Positions 18,674 to 26,596 of a stretch of DNA of 64,000 nt are shown in pieces. The stretch is taken from positions 62,001-126,000 of the forward strand of contig NZ_JAKRNK010000004.1 of the NCBI RefSeq assembly GCF_022346885.1. The letters are read 5' to 3'. Within the stretch, counting starts at the first letter, position 1; each line of letters begins with the position of its first letter. The translations under genes and the position numbers were made by a program. The notes beneath the pieces were generated by a model, which was not told the DNA's origin, made no database searches, and was given only the letters and a program-made list of their open reading frames with translations. This DNA comes from Paenibacillus sp. ACRRX. GTDB lineage: Bacteria; Bacillota; Bacilli; Paenibacillales; Paenibacillaceae.

Positions 18674-19609
18674 ATGATTACGACCGTAACGATGAATGCG
18701 GCAATCGACAAGACTTATGTGACCTCTCAGTTTCAACCTAACCAGCTTTACCGTATTCAAAATATGCACGCTTGCGCTGGCGGCAAAGGAATTAATGTCG
18801 CACGTGTGATCCGAACGCTGAAAGAAGACGTGACAGCAAGCGGAATTGTAGCTGGATACAATGGGATGTTTATTCAAGAGCAGCTATTCCAAGAAGGAAT
18901 TAACCATGACTTTATCTCTGTTGATGGAGAATCTCGGATTTGTCTCAATATTATTGATCCGTTGTCCGGTACTCAGACGGAATTGCTGGAACAGGGACCC
19001 GTGCTAAATGAATCTACACAGGAAGCGATGAAGACCAAGATTAGCATGCTGGCACGACGTTCCAGCCATGTTATTCTGTCAGGAAGCTTGCCGCAAGGCT
19101 GCCATCCGACCTTCTATGCAAACTGTATTAAGCTTATTCAAGATGCGGGCGCCGTACCGGTACTGGACGCAAGCGGAGATGCGCTCCTTGCGGGAGTTGA
19201 GGCGAAGCCACTTCTGATTAAGCCTAACGAGCACGAGGTGCTAAGACTAACCGGTGGAACAACCGCAGATGAACATTCGGTAATCGAGGCAATCGCTCGT
19301 TTAATGGAGCAAGGGGTCTTAAACGTAGTCGTTTCACTAGGTGGACAAGGAGCGATCGCAGGCCTTAATCATCGTATCTACCGCGTGACAATACCAAAGG
19401 TGGATGTCGTTAATACGGTTGGCTGTGGTGATTCGATGCTTGCAGGTATTGTAGTTGCCGATAAGCGCGGGCTGCCGCCGATTGATCAGCTTCGCATGGG
19501 GGCTGCTTGCGGTACTGCCAACGCACTCATGCCAGCAGCAGGTCTAGTACGTCTGGAAGACATCGGTTCGTTGATGAAGCAGGTAGAGGTTACACTGATT
19601 GAGGGATAA
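18674..19609 (+). CDS. PfkB-family 1-phosphofructokinase / tagatose-6-phosphate kinase
   Basis: This 311-residue sugar-phosphate kinase has the two PfkB signatures: AGGKGINVARV (about 35-45) and the C-terminal VDVVNTVGCGDSMLAG, in which Asp of GCGD is the catalytic base. The family members LacC (tagatose-6-phosphate kinase) and FruK (fructose-1-phosphate kinase) are similar. Placed after a KbaY-type aldolase and near an AgaS-like isomerase, a tagatose-6-phosphate kinase role is most coherent. GGGGGAG precedes the ATG. A strong terminator follows. Confidence 0.86.
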   Translation: MITTVTMNAAIDKTYVTSQFQPNQLYRIQNMHACAGGKGINVARVIRTLKEDVTASGIVAGYNGMFIQEQLFQEGINHDFISVDGESRICLNIIDPLSGTQTELLEQGPVLNESTQEAMKTKISMLARRSSHVILSGSLPQGCHPTFYANCIKLIQDAGAVPVLDASGDALLAGVEAKPLLIKPNEHEVLRLTGGTTADEHSVIEAIARLMEQGVLNVVVSLGGQGAIAGLNHRIYRVTIPKVDVVNTVGCGDSMLAGIVVADKRGLPPIDQLRMGAACGTANALMPAAGLVRLEDIGSLMKQVEVTLIEG

Positions 19610-19619
19610 ATCGCAAAGA

Positions 19620-19662
19620 GCCGTCATGCACCCTGGTGCAGACGGCATATTTTTTATTTACG
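19620..19662 (+). terminator. terminator after the PfkB kinase
   Basis: GCCGTC (19620-19625) pairs with GACGGC (19641-19646) around an inner TGCACC/GGTGCA stem, followed by ATATTTTTTATTT. The tail reaches the end of the converging small gene. Confidence 0.92.
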
Positions 19663-19885
19663 TGGATAAATATTCGCTTATTGAGCGTGATGTTAATTGC
19701 ACTTCAATAACAGCAATATCCAGCTCACGGTCCCAAATCACAAAAGGCAAGCCGTTGGGAATGCATATTCTGACCGCATACTGCCTTGCCCAATCCAATG
19801 TCTTGGATCGATACGTGTCTCCAGCGCAGCGGACTTCATATCTCTCTGTATCTACGCTGATTTCTTTACGTGTTGACTTTCCCAC
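19658..19885 (-). CDS. small hypothetical protein
   Basis: This 75-residue frame starts at a GTG (19885) with GAGGTG five bases upstream; a longer form could start at ATG 19921 but has no ribosome site there. The product begins (M)GKSTRKEISVDTERYEV, has mixed charged and hydrophobic residues, no signal peptide and no membrane segment. I do not recognise a family. It reads leftward between the kinase terminator and the biotin operon, converging with the kinase. Confidence 0.5.
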   Translation of the reverse strand: MGKSTRKEISVDTERYEVRCAGDTYRSKTLDWARQYAVRICIPNGLPFVIWDRELDIAVIEVQLTSRSISEYLST

Positions 19886-19968
19886 ATCATCACCTCGGTA
19901 TGCCATGCTTCCAGCCATCATTCATCTCATTACATTAACCAGAATGATCACATCTTAAACCAATAAAG

Positions 19969-19981
19969 GCTAGCCCCTAGC
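19969..19981 (-). terminator. weak hairpin at the end of the biotin operon
   Basis: GCTAG-GGG-CTAGC directly after the bioC stop, followed on the minus strand by CTTTATTGGTTT. The stem is only five pairs, so this is tentative. Confidence 0.4.
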
Positions 19982-21010
19982 TTAATTGCTCAAGGCATGA
20001 ACACATCCGACTGCAACCCGGTAGGTCGCCTGAATCTCTTCCACCGCTCCACATCGATATCGTTTGAGATATTCATGTTTTAAAGCATGCAGCCACTTCT
20101 TGCTCACAGGCATGCTCTGTGACGCAAGTGAATTGCCTGCTCCGACCCGCCTTATATGCTGTAATAGTGTTTCAACGTTAGGATACCTATATGTAAGCTC
20201 ATGTTCAGACCACCAGTACCGAGTCTGTAATAACTGCGATGCCGCCGATCCCCTCACTATAGATACACCTTCTGTAGAAGTAACTGGCATATTGACACAT
20301 GCCTCATCTAGCCAACGTGTCCAACTGCTACCGTCAGGGTAATTTTGGCCACGTGCGGTATGTTCATATTGGCAATACTGGTCAGCAGCTGCACAACAAT
20401 CGTGTAATTCTTGCAATGTTCCAGGCAAAAATGTCGTAAAAGCCAACAGACCTCCAGGATGCAAGCTTTTACTGGCTGCCAGCAGAGTGCGCTGAGGCGC
20501 ATTAAACCATTGAAATGCAGCGCTCGAAAGGATCAAATCATACCGCAAGTAGGCATTCTCCATCAGCCATAACTCCGCATCAGCTGCTACAATGTCTTTT
20601 ATACAATCTTGGCCCGCCAGACTCGTAATCTTAGCAACAGCCTGCTGAAGCATGTTAGGAGATAAGTCCAATAAGGAAATAGTGGACCGTGGCAGCGCTC
20701 CAAGTATAGCTGCCATCAGTGAGCCCGTGCCGCAGCCGATATCCAGAATTGCTGCTGGTGCTTGTAATTGCTCGTATTTCCTCTGATGCAGCTCAATATA
20801 TGCTCGCATGACAGGATTATCCAACAGTAGCCGAATCATATCACGCTGTATATCTATGTACTTATCATACTCATGGGCGTGGCGATCAAAGCGTCGCTTC
20901 ACGAGTCGCTTATCAATGACAGTAACATGTGGGGCCACATCATTACGTAAGAGGTTCATGGCAGATGGAGCTTGATCCTTATTGGTCGGAAAAAGCTGGT
21001 GTAGTTTCAT
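19982..21010 (-). CDS. bioC: malonyl-ACP O-methyltransferase BioC
   Basis: This 342-residue SAM-dependent enzyme methylates malonyl-ACP, which disguises it as a fatty acid primer for pimelate synthesis. The N-terminal signature KRRFDRHAHEYDKY (about 38-51) is typical of BioC, followed by the SAM motif ILDIGCGTGSL and SSAAFQWF. The ATG has AAAGGAGG nine bases upstream. The protein is longer than the E. coli form (about 250) through an N-terminal extension of some 30 residues and an enlarged C-terminal half. It overlaps the esterase gene by 32 bases and ends the operon. Confidence 0.92.
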   Translation of the reverse strand: MKLHQLFPTNKDQAPSAMNLLRNDVAPHVTVIDKRLVKRRFDRHAHEYDKYIDIQRDMIRLLLDNPVMRAYIELHQRKYEQLQAPAAILDIGCGTGSLMAAILGALPRSTISLLDLSPNMLQQAVAKITSLAGQDCIKDIVAADAELWLMENAYLRYDLILSSAAFQWFNAPQRTLLAASKSLHPGGLLAFTTFLPGTLQELHDCCAAADQYCQYEHTARGQNYPDGSSWTRWLDEACVNMPVTSTEGVSIVRGSAASQLLQTRYWWSEHELTYRYPNVETLLQHIRRVGAGNSLASQSMPVSKKWLHALKHEYLKRYRCGAVEEIQATYRVAVGCVHALSN

Positions 21011-22049
21011 GCTGCTCGCCCTCCTTTCGCACGCTCAGATATTGGAACCATGCACTCAGCTCCTGATTCCAATGGTCCCGCGCTGTCAAAAATGGTGCGT
21101 GGCCAGCTGAAGCAATGACACGCATGGCCAGCTTGCCGCGCCCTCGGTATGCTGCGGCTCGCTCCTGTGCACGCAGTGGACATAACGGGTCTTCTGCACC
21201 ATGCAGCCACAGCACAGGTACGTCCGTGCTGCGCAGCCGCGACCAGGCTTCATGCAGATCTGCTTGCAGAAGATATGCTAACCCTGCATTCAAGCCTGCT
21301 GGCGAAAAGTCTGCTGCAGCCAGCGGCTGCCGGCTAAGCGCAGGCACTGGCTGCAAGTCGGCGCCCCCACGCTCGGACGCCGACCAGAACTTGGCCTGAA
21401 AATCGTGTAGAACGAGTTCGGCTGATTGCAGCAACCGTGTACGCATCCTTTCTACAATCCGCTTCGGCCAGCCTGCTGCACCTGTATCGTCCACAAAGCT
21501 CAACGTGGTACCTACCAGAACCACGCTAATTAGTTCCGCATTTGTCATACTTTCATCTGCTGCGCTTCTTTTTGCTCTGTCCTTATCTCCAATCGCTGAA
21601 TCTGCAAAATCAACACAACTGCTTATTACTTCAACGTCCGTAGTTGTCCTGTTTTGTTGCGCTTCAATTACTTTTCTAGCCTGGTTTTGAATCTGATCTT
21701 TAATCTGATCTTTAATCTGTTTCTGAGTTTGTTTTTGAGTCTGGCCTTGAGCTCGATTTGACAGCCATCCTACGGCAGCATCAATTGCAAGCATGCCCCC
21801 CATGGACCAGCCAATCACATGAAAGCGCCGCCTGCTTCTGCCTGCTGCTGCAATCTCTGGCAGCAGACGTACTGCATCTATCATCTCCTCGACCGTTTGA
21901 CAGTCACGGAACGAGATATAATGATGTTCAAAATGAGGAAACGACTCCGCAGCAGTCCGCCAAATATCCGCGGATACTCCCCAGCCATGAATCCACAGAC
22001 AAAGATCCTGTTCATCCTCATCACTGAAACATGGATTCATTGGATTCAT
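20979..22049 (-). CDS. bioH: BioH-like alpha/beta hydrolase with a Gln-rich insert
   Basis: This 356-residue putative pimeloyl-ACP methyl ester esterase would remove the methyl group added by BioC. The catalytic triad is visible: S82 in GWSMGG, Asp in HGAEDPL and His in SAGHAPF. The ATG at 22049 is nine bases after AAGGAGG; it lies inside the end of bioF, so the genes overlap by 29 bases. About 70 extra residues (about 100-170) sit between the nucleophile helix and the next strand (AELISVVLVG). They include tandem QTQKQTQK and IKDQIKDQI repeats and are absent from ordinary BioH. The role is inferred from position between bioF and bioC. Confidence 0.8.
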   Translation of the reverse strand: MNPMNPCFSDEDEQDLCLWIHGWGVSADIWRTAAESFPHFEHHYISFRDCQTVEEMIDAVRLLPEIAAAGRSRRRFHVIGWSMGGMLAIDAAVGWLSNRAQGQTQKQTQKQIKDQIKDQIQNQARKVIEAQQNRTTTDVEVISSCVDFADSAIGDKDRAKRSAADESMTNAELISVVLVGTTLSFVDDTGAAGWPKRIVERMRTRLLQSAELVLHDFQAKFWSASERGGADLQPVPALSRQPLAAADFSPAGLNAGLAYLLQADLHEAWSRLRSTDVPVLWLHGAEDPLCPLRAQERAAAYRGRGKLAMRVIASAGHAPFLTARDHWNQELSAWFQYLSVRKEGEQHETTPAFSDQ

Positions 22050-23295
22050 CAGTCGCATCCTCCTTCAAGCTCCCAACCACCTGCACGATCTGATCGGCAG
22101 CCCAGATTAAGTCCGACTCCTGATGCGATGCCATCGGCGCAAAGCGAATACGCGCCGATCCTTCAGGCACAGTCGGCGGCCGAATGGCAATGCCAGCGAC
22201 GCCAGCCTCCGCCAACGCTTGCCCCGCAGCGACAGCATGCCTGTCGCTGCCAAGCAGCACCGGCACAATATGGCTGTCGCCCGCGCCGGTGTGAAGTCCG
22301 CCCGCGCGCAGCCGCGCCCGAAATAGCGCCACATGGCGTATCAGCCGGTCGCGCGCCTCGTCGGCGGCCTGTACCTCGCGCAGCCGCCTGCGTACGATTG
22401 CCGCCATAAGCGGCGGCAGCCCAGTGCTGTATACCAGTGTACGCGCACGGTTAATCAGATAGCGAATTAAGACCTCATCCGCTGCAACATAGGCGCCAAA
22501 GGCACCAAAGGCTTTGCCGAACGTGCCCATGACCACATCTACGCGCTGATGAACGCCAACGGCGTGACACAACCCTCGTCCACCGACGCCGTACACGCCG
22601 CCGCTGTGCGCCTCGTCAACCATAAGCATGGTACCGTACCGCTCTGCCAAGACGACTAGCTCTTCAAGCGGTGCAACCGTTCCATCCATGCTGAATATCC
22701 CATCCGTCACAATCAGCCCTTTATGCCGAGTTACACGATCACCGCTCCATTTTCGAAGACTATGTTCCAACCGATTCATGTCACGATGCGAATAACGAAT
22801 ATGCTCGGCTCGGCTCAGTACTGCCCCATCGATAAGGCTTGCATGATTCAACCGATCACTGAATACAGTATCATGCCTGCCAACCAGCGCACTAATAACC
22901 CCTACATTCGCCATATATCCGCTTGAAAAGACGAGACACCGATCTCTTTGCTTAAAGTTGGCCATATCCTGTTCCAGCTCCGCATGTAGAGGGTCATGTC
23001 CGACAACGAGCCGTGAAGCACCTGAACCTATACGCACGCCCGCTTCGCCTGCCGCAAAGCAGTCCGTTTTCACATTCATCAAAGTCGCTTCGTCCAGCCA
23101 TGGGCAAAGTCCGAGGTAATGATTAGACGCCAAATTGAAAAGCCGTTTTCCTTCACGCTCCATCCAGCCATTTTCCAACCAACGTGTCACTTGCAGGACA
23201 CGCATTCGACTCCCATTATCCCAATCATCCAGTTCCTCTTGCATCCAAGCATATCGCTCCTGCCGTGCTGCATAAAAGCAATCTATAGCGCGCAT
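22021..23295 (-). CDS. bioF: 8-amino-7-oxononanoate synthase
   Basis: This 424-residue PLP enzyme condenses pimeloyl-ACP (or -CoA) with alanine. The PLP lysine is K261 in MGTFGKAFGAFG; SNHYLGL, VFSSGYMAN and MVDEAHSGGVYG are typical alpha-oxoamine synthase motifs. The first ATG overlaps the end of bioB by 13 bases and has no clear ribosome site, so the start may be a little downstream (ATG of WMQEEL, with AGGAG before it). The stretch 22080-22620 is visibly richer in G and C than its surroundings, although the protein reads through without a break. Confidence 0.92.
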   Translation of the reverse strand: MRAIDCFYAARQERYAWMQEELDDWDNGSRMRVLQVTRWLENGWMEREGKRLFNLASNHYLGLCPWLDEATLMNVKTDCFAAGEAGVRIGSGASRLVVGHDPLHAELEQDMANFKQRDRCLVFSSGYMANVGVISALVGRHDTVFSDRLNHASLIDGAVLSRAEHIRYSHRDMNRLEHSLRKWSGDRVTRHKGLIVTDGIFSMDGTVAPLEELVVLAERYGTMLMVDEAHSGGVYGVGGRGLCHAVGVHQRVDVVMGTFGKAFGAFGAYVAADEVLIRYLINRARTLVYSTGLPPLMAAIVRRRLREVQAADEARDRLIRHVALFRARLRAGGLHTGAGDSHIVPVLLGSDRHAVAAGQALAEAGVAGIAIRPPTVPEGSARIRFAPMASHQESDLIWAADQIVQVVGSLKEDATDESNESMFQ

Positions 23296-24287
23296 CGTTC
23301 GATTTCAAACCCCAAATCTTCTATCATCCCGTAATCTGCCAAAGCCTCTTGTCCCTCAGTCGTCAAATAGTCTCCTACAAACACCGAATTAGCTGCGTAT
23401 AAAGCCATTACCTGCATTGAGCGCAGATTTACTTCCCTGCCACCGGAAGCTCTGATTTCTTTGGAGGGGCACACAAATCGGAATAAGGCAAGTACCTTCA
23501 GGCAGCGCCTAGGACTCAAATTGGACAAGTTAGCAAGCGGGGTGCCCGGGATCGGGTTCAAAAAATTTACGGGAATTGAATCAGCATCCAATTCGCGAAG
23601 GGCAAACGCAACTTGTACGAGCTGTTCATCTGTCTCGCCCATACCTATAATGACACCAGAACAAGGAGACATTCCTGCTTGCTTTGCAATTTCAACCGTA
23701 TCGATCCGATCATTATAGGTATGAGTAGAAGTAATATGCGAATAATGATCTTCGCTTGTATTAAGGTTATGGTTATAGCGGTCAACTCCTGCCGCCTTTA
23801 ATCGCTCAGCCTGCTCATCTGTCAAAATGCCTAGGCAGGCGCAAATCTTCATCGGCATCGTCGATTTAATCTCCTCCACAGCAGCTACTACTTGATCCAC
23901 CTCACGCGGGGTTGGACCACGACCGCTGGCAACAATACAATACGTACCTACTTGCATGTCCATTGCCTTACGTGCGCCATCTACCAGCACTTCTTTTTCC
24001 AATAAAGGATACTTCGTTACAGGAGCCTCGGATATACGGGATTGCGAGCAATACCCACAGTCTTCTGGACACAAGCCGCTCTTCGCGTTAATAATCAAAT
24101 TGAGCTTCACTTTGTTTCCATAATAATGATGACGCACTTGATACGCGGCAGCCATGATGGCAAGCAGTTCCCTGTCCTCAGCTCGAATTACCGAAAGCGC
24201 TTCTTCCTTCGTTAATATATCCCCTGCAATTGCTTTTTTGGCGAGTGCCTCCCAGTCGTGTACTGTCGTAGCCGCTGTAGTTGTCAT
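23283..24287 (-). CDS. bioB: biotin synthase
   Basis: This 334-residue radical-SAM enzyme inserts sulfur into dethiobiotin. The 4Fe-4S cluster motif is CPEDCGYCSQS (CxxxCxxC), and the remaining BioB motifs YNHNLNTSEDHY, GMGETDEQ and ASGGREVN are present. The start is ATG 24287, nine bases after AAGGAGG; an ATG three codons earlier lies in the ribosome site. It lies between bioD (93-base gap) and bioF (overlap). Confidence 0.96.
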   Translation of the reverse strand: MTTTAATTVHDWEALAKKAIAGDILTKEEALSVIRAEDRELLAIMAAAYQVRHHYYGNKVKLNLIINAKSGLCPEDCGYCSQSRISEAPVTKYPLLEKEVLVDGARKAMDMQVGTYCIVASGRGPTPREVDQVVAAVEEIKSTMPMKICACLGILTDEQAERLKAAGVDRYNHNLNTSEDHYSHITSTHTYNDRIDTVEIAKQAGMSPCSGVIIGMGETDEQLVQVAFALRELDADSIPVNFLNPIPGTPLANLSNLSPRRCLKVLALFRFVCPSKEIRASGGREVNLRSMQVMALYAANSVFVGDYLTTEGQEALADYGMIEDLGFEIERCAL

Positions 24288-24380
24288 CTCCACCATCCTC
24301 CTTGTTTGTTGTTAGACTGCTGCCATTGTCCAGACAGCATTCCATAAGATAAATTCGTCAGATATCATGTTTATGTCTAT

Positions 24381-25148
24381 TTATGTACGCAAGCATTGTC
24401 TTAGCCAGTCCGTCCAAACGGTCTGTTCTTCCATAGCTTGAACCCATTCTTCTCGCCAAAGGCGCCATTCTACTTCAGAATAGGTCACTGGGTGCGGCAG
24501 CCACGGCATAATTCCCAAAACAGGAACACCAGTCAGTTCTTCGATAATCGCTGCATTTTCCTTCACATCAGGTAGACTTTCATCTTGGATCTGAGGTGTC
24601 ACTCCTCCTATCACAACCTTAATTTCTTGTACCCCGCAATAACGCGCATAATGAATGGCAGTTACGGTATGGCTAATCGTACCCAGCAGCGGCGCTGCCA
24701 CAATCATCATCGGCAGCCCCAGATCGGCAGCCAAGTGCGCCATCGTCTTGCTGGGTGTAAAAGGTACTGCAACACCACCAGCGCCTTCAATAAGCAGTGG
24801 CCCCTGTCGCCCCATGCGCACTCTGCCTTCTTCTATCAAAGAGGTATAGGAAATAGCTGACTGTTCACGCCTCGCTGCAGCCATAGGTGCTAAGGGAGCC
24901 CTGAACGTCGACGATACAATCTCCTTTTCCGGCACATTCGTTAACCATCCACCATGTTTCAATCGATAACTATCTGCAATCACATCTCCCAACTGAACCC
25001 CACTTTGCACGGGCTTCCACACTTGAGGAGGACGTTTCATATGAGCCTTAAACCACGCTGATATGCCAGAAACAGCTATTGTTTTGCCTATTTCCGTTCC
25101 TGTCGATGAAACAAAAAGGCCATCCTGCCGCCCTTTTATGACGGACAT
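24381..25148 (-). CDS. bioD: dethiobiotin synthetase
   Basis: This 255-residue ATP-dependent carboxylase closes the ureido ring on 7,8-diaminopelargonate. The substrate-binding KPVQSG, the EGAGGV motif and the AAPLLGTISHT segment are visible. The P-loop reads STGTEIGKT, where E. coli has GTDTEVGKT: the first Gly is Ser and the Asp is Gly. GAGGTGGTG precedes the ATG. It is the first gene of the operon. No bioA (or bioK), the enzyme that makes its substrate, is nearby. Confidence 0.92.
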   Translation of the reverse strand: MSVIKGRQDGLFVSSTGTEIGKTIAVSGISAWFKAHMKRPPQVWKPVQSGVQLGDVIADSYRLKHGGWLTNVPEKEIVSSTFRAPLAPMAAARREQSAISYTSLIEEGRVRMGRQGPLLIEGAGGVAVPFTPSKTMAHLAADLGLPMMIVAAPLLGTISHTVTAIHYARYCGVQEIKVVIGGVTPQIQDESLPDVKENAAIIEELTGVPVLGIMPWLPHPVTYSEVEWRLWREEWVQAMEEQTVWTDWLRQCLRT

Positions 25149-25167
25149 TTACTTCACCACCTCTATA

Positions 25168-25200
25168 TGTAAACTTATTTTATTTATATTCTAGTTAACG
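25168..25200. promoter_or_regulatory. possible BirA operator of the bio operon
   Basis: TGTAAACT, 17 bases, AGTTAACG: an inverted repeat close to the BirA operator halves TTGTAAACC and GGTTTACAA, with spacing one base longer than in E. coli. It lies between the bio promoter and bioD. Confidence 0.45.
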
Positions 25201-25212
25201 TTTCAAGAATAT

Positions 25213-25241
25213 ATTCTATCGTAATCACTCATTAGTTACAA
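25213..25241 (-). promoter_or_regulatory. sigma-A promoter of the bio operon
   Basis: On the minus strand TTGTAA (25241-25236), 17 bases, TAGAAT (25218-25213). A second possible promoter (TTGAAA-18-TAAAAT) overlaps the BirA-like repeat just downstream. Confidence 0.65.
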
Positions 25242-25298
25242 TCATCAGATCTGTTTGCACATCAAGTATGCGAGAATGATAAGCTGGTACAACAAATA

Positions 25299-25346
25299 AA
25301 GCCGCAATCAACGACATGTCCCAAGACATGCCGTTGATTGCGGCTT
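25299..25346 (-). terminator. strong terminator after the fructokinase gene
   Basis: A long perfect inverted repeat (AAGCCGCAATCAACG with complement, plus CATGTC/GACATG) is followed on the minus strand by TTTATTTGTT. It insulates the bio operon from the kinase upstream. Confidence 0.92.
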
Positions 25347-25367
25347 AGCTGTATTCCCTATAGTACC

Positions 25368-26249
25368 TTACTTATCTTCCAATGCCTGCAAGGCAAGCGC
25401 AATTGAACCTGTAATACCTGCACGATCTTGCAATCCTGGTGTAACGATATATTGATCAGCCTGCTCCAATATAGCTGGATGATGCACATATCCATTAAGC
25501 AGCGTACGAAGCTGTTCCCGTATACGCGGCAGCAAATGCGTCTGCTTCGATACACCACCGCCCAGGATAATCTTCTGCGGCGACATAATGAGAATGTAAT
25601 TCATCAGTGCCTGTGCCAGATAGTACGCTTGGAATTCCCATGCCTTGTGATCCTCGGCAAGCTCGTAGGCTTTCACTCCCCAACGCGCTTCAATAGCAGG
25701 TCCTGCTGCCAGGCCCTCCAAACAATCTGCGTGGTATGGACACTTACCGGTATACGTATCTTCTGGATGACGAGGAACTAGAATATGGCCCATCTCTGGA
25801 TGTGTCAGACCGTGGACAAGCTTTCCTTCCACGACTGCCCCTGCACCGATGCCTGTTCCTACTGTAATATATAAGCAGCTGTTCAAGCCTTTAGCCGCAC
25901 CCCAGGTCGCTTCACCAAGAGCCGCTGCATTTACATCTGTATCAAAGCCGATCGGCACATCAAAGTAACGTTTCAAATGTCCAACTACATCGTAATGGCT
26001 CCAATGGGGCTTCGGTGTTAAAGCGATATGCCCGTAAGTAGCACTTTGGCGGTTCAAGTCAACAGGACCAAACGAACCAAAACCGATTGCACTGACGCCC
26101 TTATCTGCAAAATATTCAACCGTTCTGCCCATCGTTTCCTCAGGTGTTGTCGTTGGAAAAGACTGCAAGTCTTCAATCTTACCGTCCGGTGTACCAATGC
26201 CTACTACAAACTTCGTACCGCCGCCTTCAATTGCTCCTAATACTGTCAT
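25368..26249 (-). CDS. ROK-family fructokinase
   Basis: This 293-residue ATP-dependent sugar kinase, most likely a fructokinase, resembles the Bacillales ScrK/GmuE group. The ATP/sugar motifs GAIEGGGTKFV (N-terminal), FDTDVNAAALGE and TVGTGIGAGAV are present. The zinc-type ROK signature runs from HPEMGH through CPYHADCLEGLAAGPA. The start at 26249 has GAGGAGAA upstream; the longer frame (to 26315) has none. A consensus promoter with a cre site at the transcription start indicates glucose repression. It stands as a single gene between two terminators. Confidence 0.88.
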   Translation of the reverse strand: MTVLGAIEGGGTKFVVGIGTPDGKIEDLQSFPTTTPEETMGRTVEYFADKGVSAIGFGSFGPVDLNRQSATYGHIALTPKPHWSHYDVVGHLKRYFDVPIGFDTDVNAAALGEATWGAAKGLNSCLYITVGTGIGAGAVVEGKLVHGLTHPEMGHILVPRHPEDTYTGKCPYHADCLEGLAAGPAIEARWGVKAYELAEDHKAWEFQAYYLAQALMNYILIMSPQKIILGGGVSKQTHLLPRIREQLRTLLNGYVHHPAILEQADQYIVTPGLQDRAGITGSIALALQALEDK

Positions 26250-26342
26250 GTAGGTTTCTCCTCGCTCTCCGTGCCTGCTCTCTAGTGTTTGCAATTGCTC
26301 TTGTTCTCTCTCCAACTTGCATTACCTTGCGCTCTCTTCACA

Positions 26343-26356
26343 AGATAACGCTTCCA
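26343..26356. promoter_or_regulatory. cre site (CcpA) of the fructokinase
   Basis: On the minus strand TGGAAGCGTTATCT matches the cre consensus at 13 of 14 positions. It lies immediately downstream of the -10 box, a classical repression position. Confidence 0.7.
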
Positions 26357-26362
26357 CCTTTA

Positions 26363-26391
26363 ATTATAACATTTAGGGTACTTGAATCCAA
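26363..26391 (-). promoter_or_regulatory. sigma-A promoter of the fructokinase
   Basis: On the minus strand TTGGAT (26391-26386), 17 bases, TATAAT (26368-26363). Confidence 0.78.
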
Positions 26392-26596
26392 CAGCAGATG
26401 TTATCGCTCACCAATGTAATGTCCACATTCCAATTAAGTGGGATAGACAGTGATACATGATTAATATCTCCATTTCAAAATATATAACATCTGAGCATTG
26501 CAAATTTACTAGACTCAAGGTACGCTTGTCCTAAAGAAATGTGACATTTTAGCCGATACATAGTTAACAGTATGACTTATTTAGGGGGAGCTTGAA

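Noticed and set aside
21819..22409. Long plus-strand reading frame opposite the bioF and esterase genes
   Set aside because: It lies in the GC-rich part of bioF, is Pro/Arg/Ala-rich, has no ribosome site, and mirrors clear coding sequence on the other strand.
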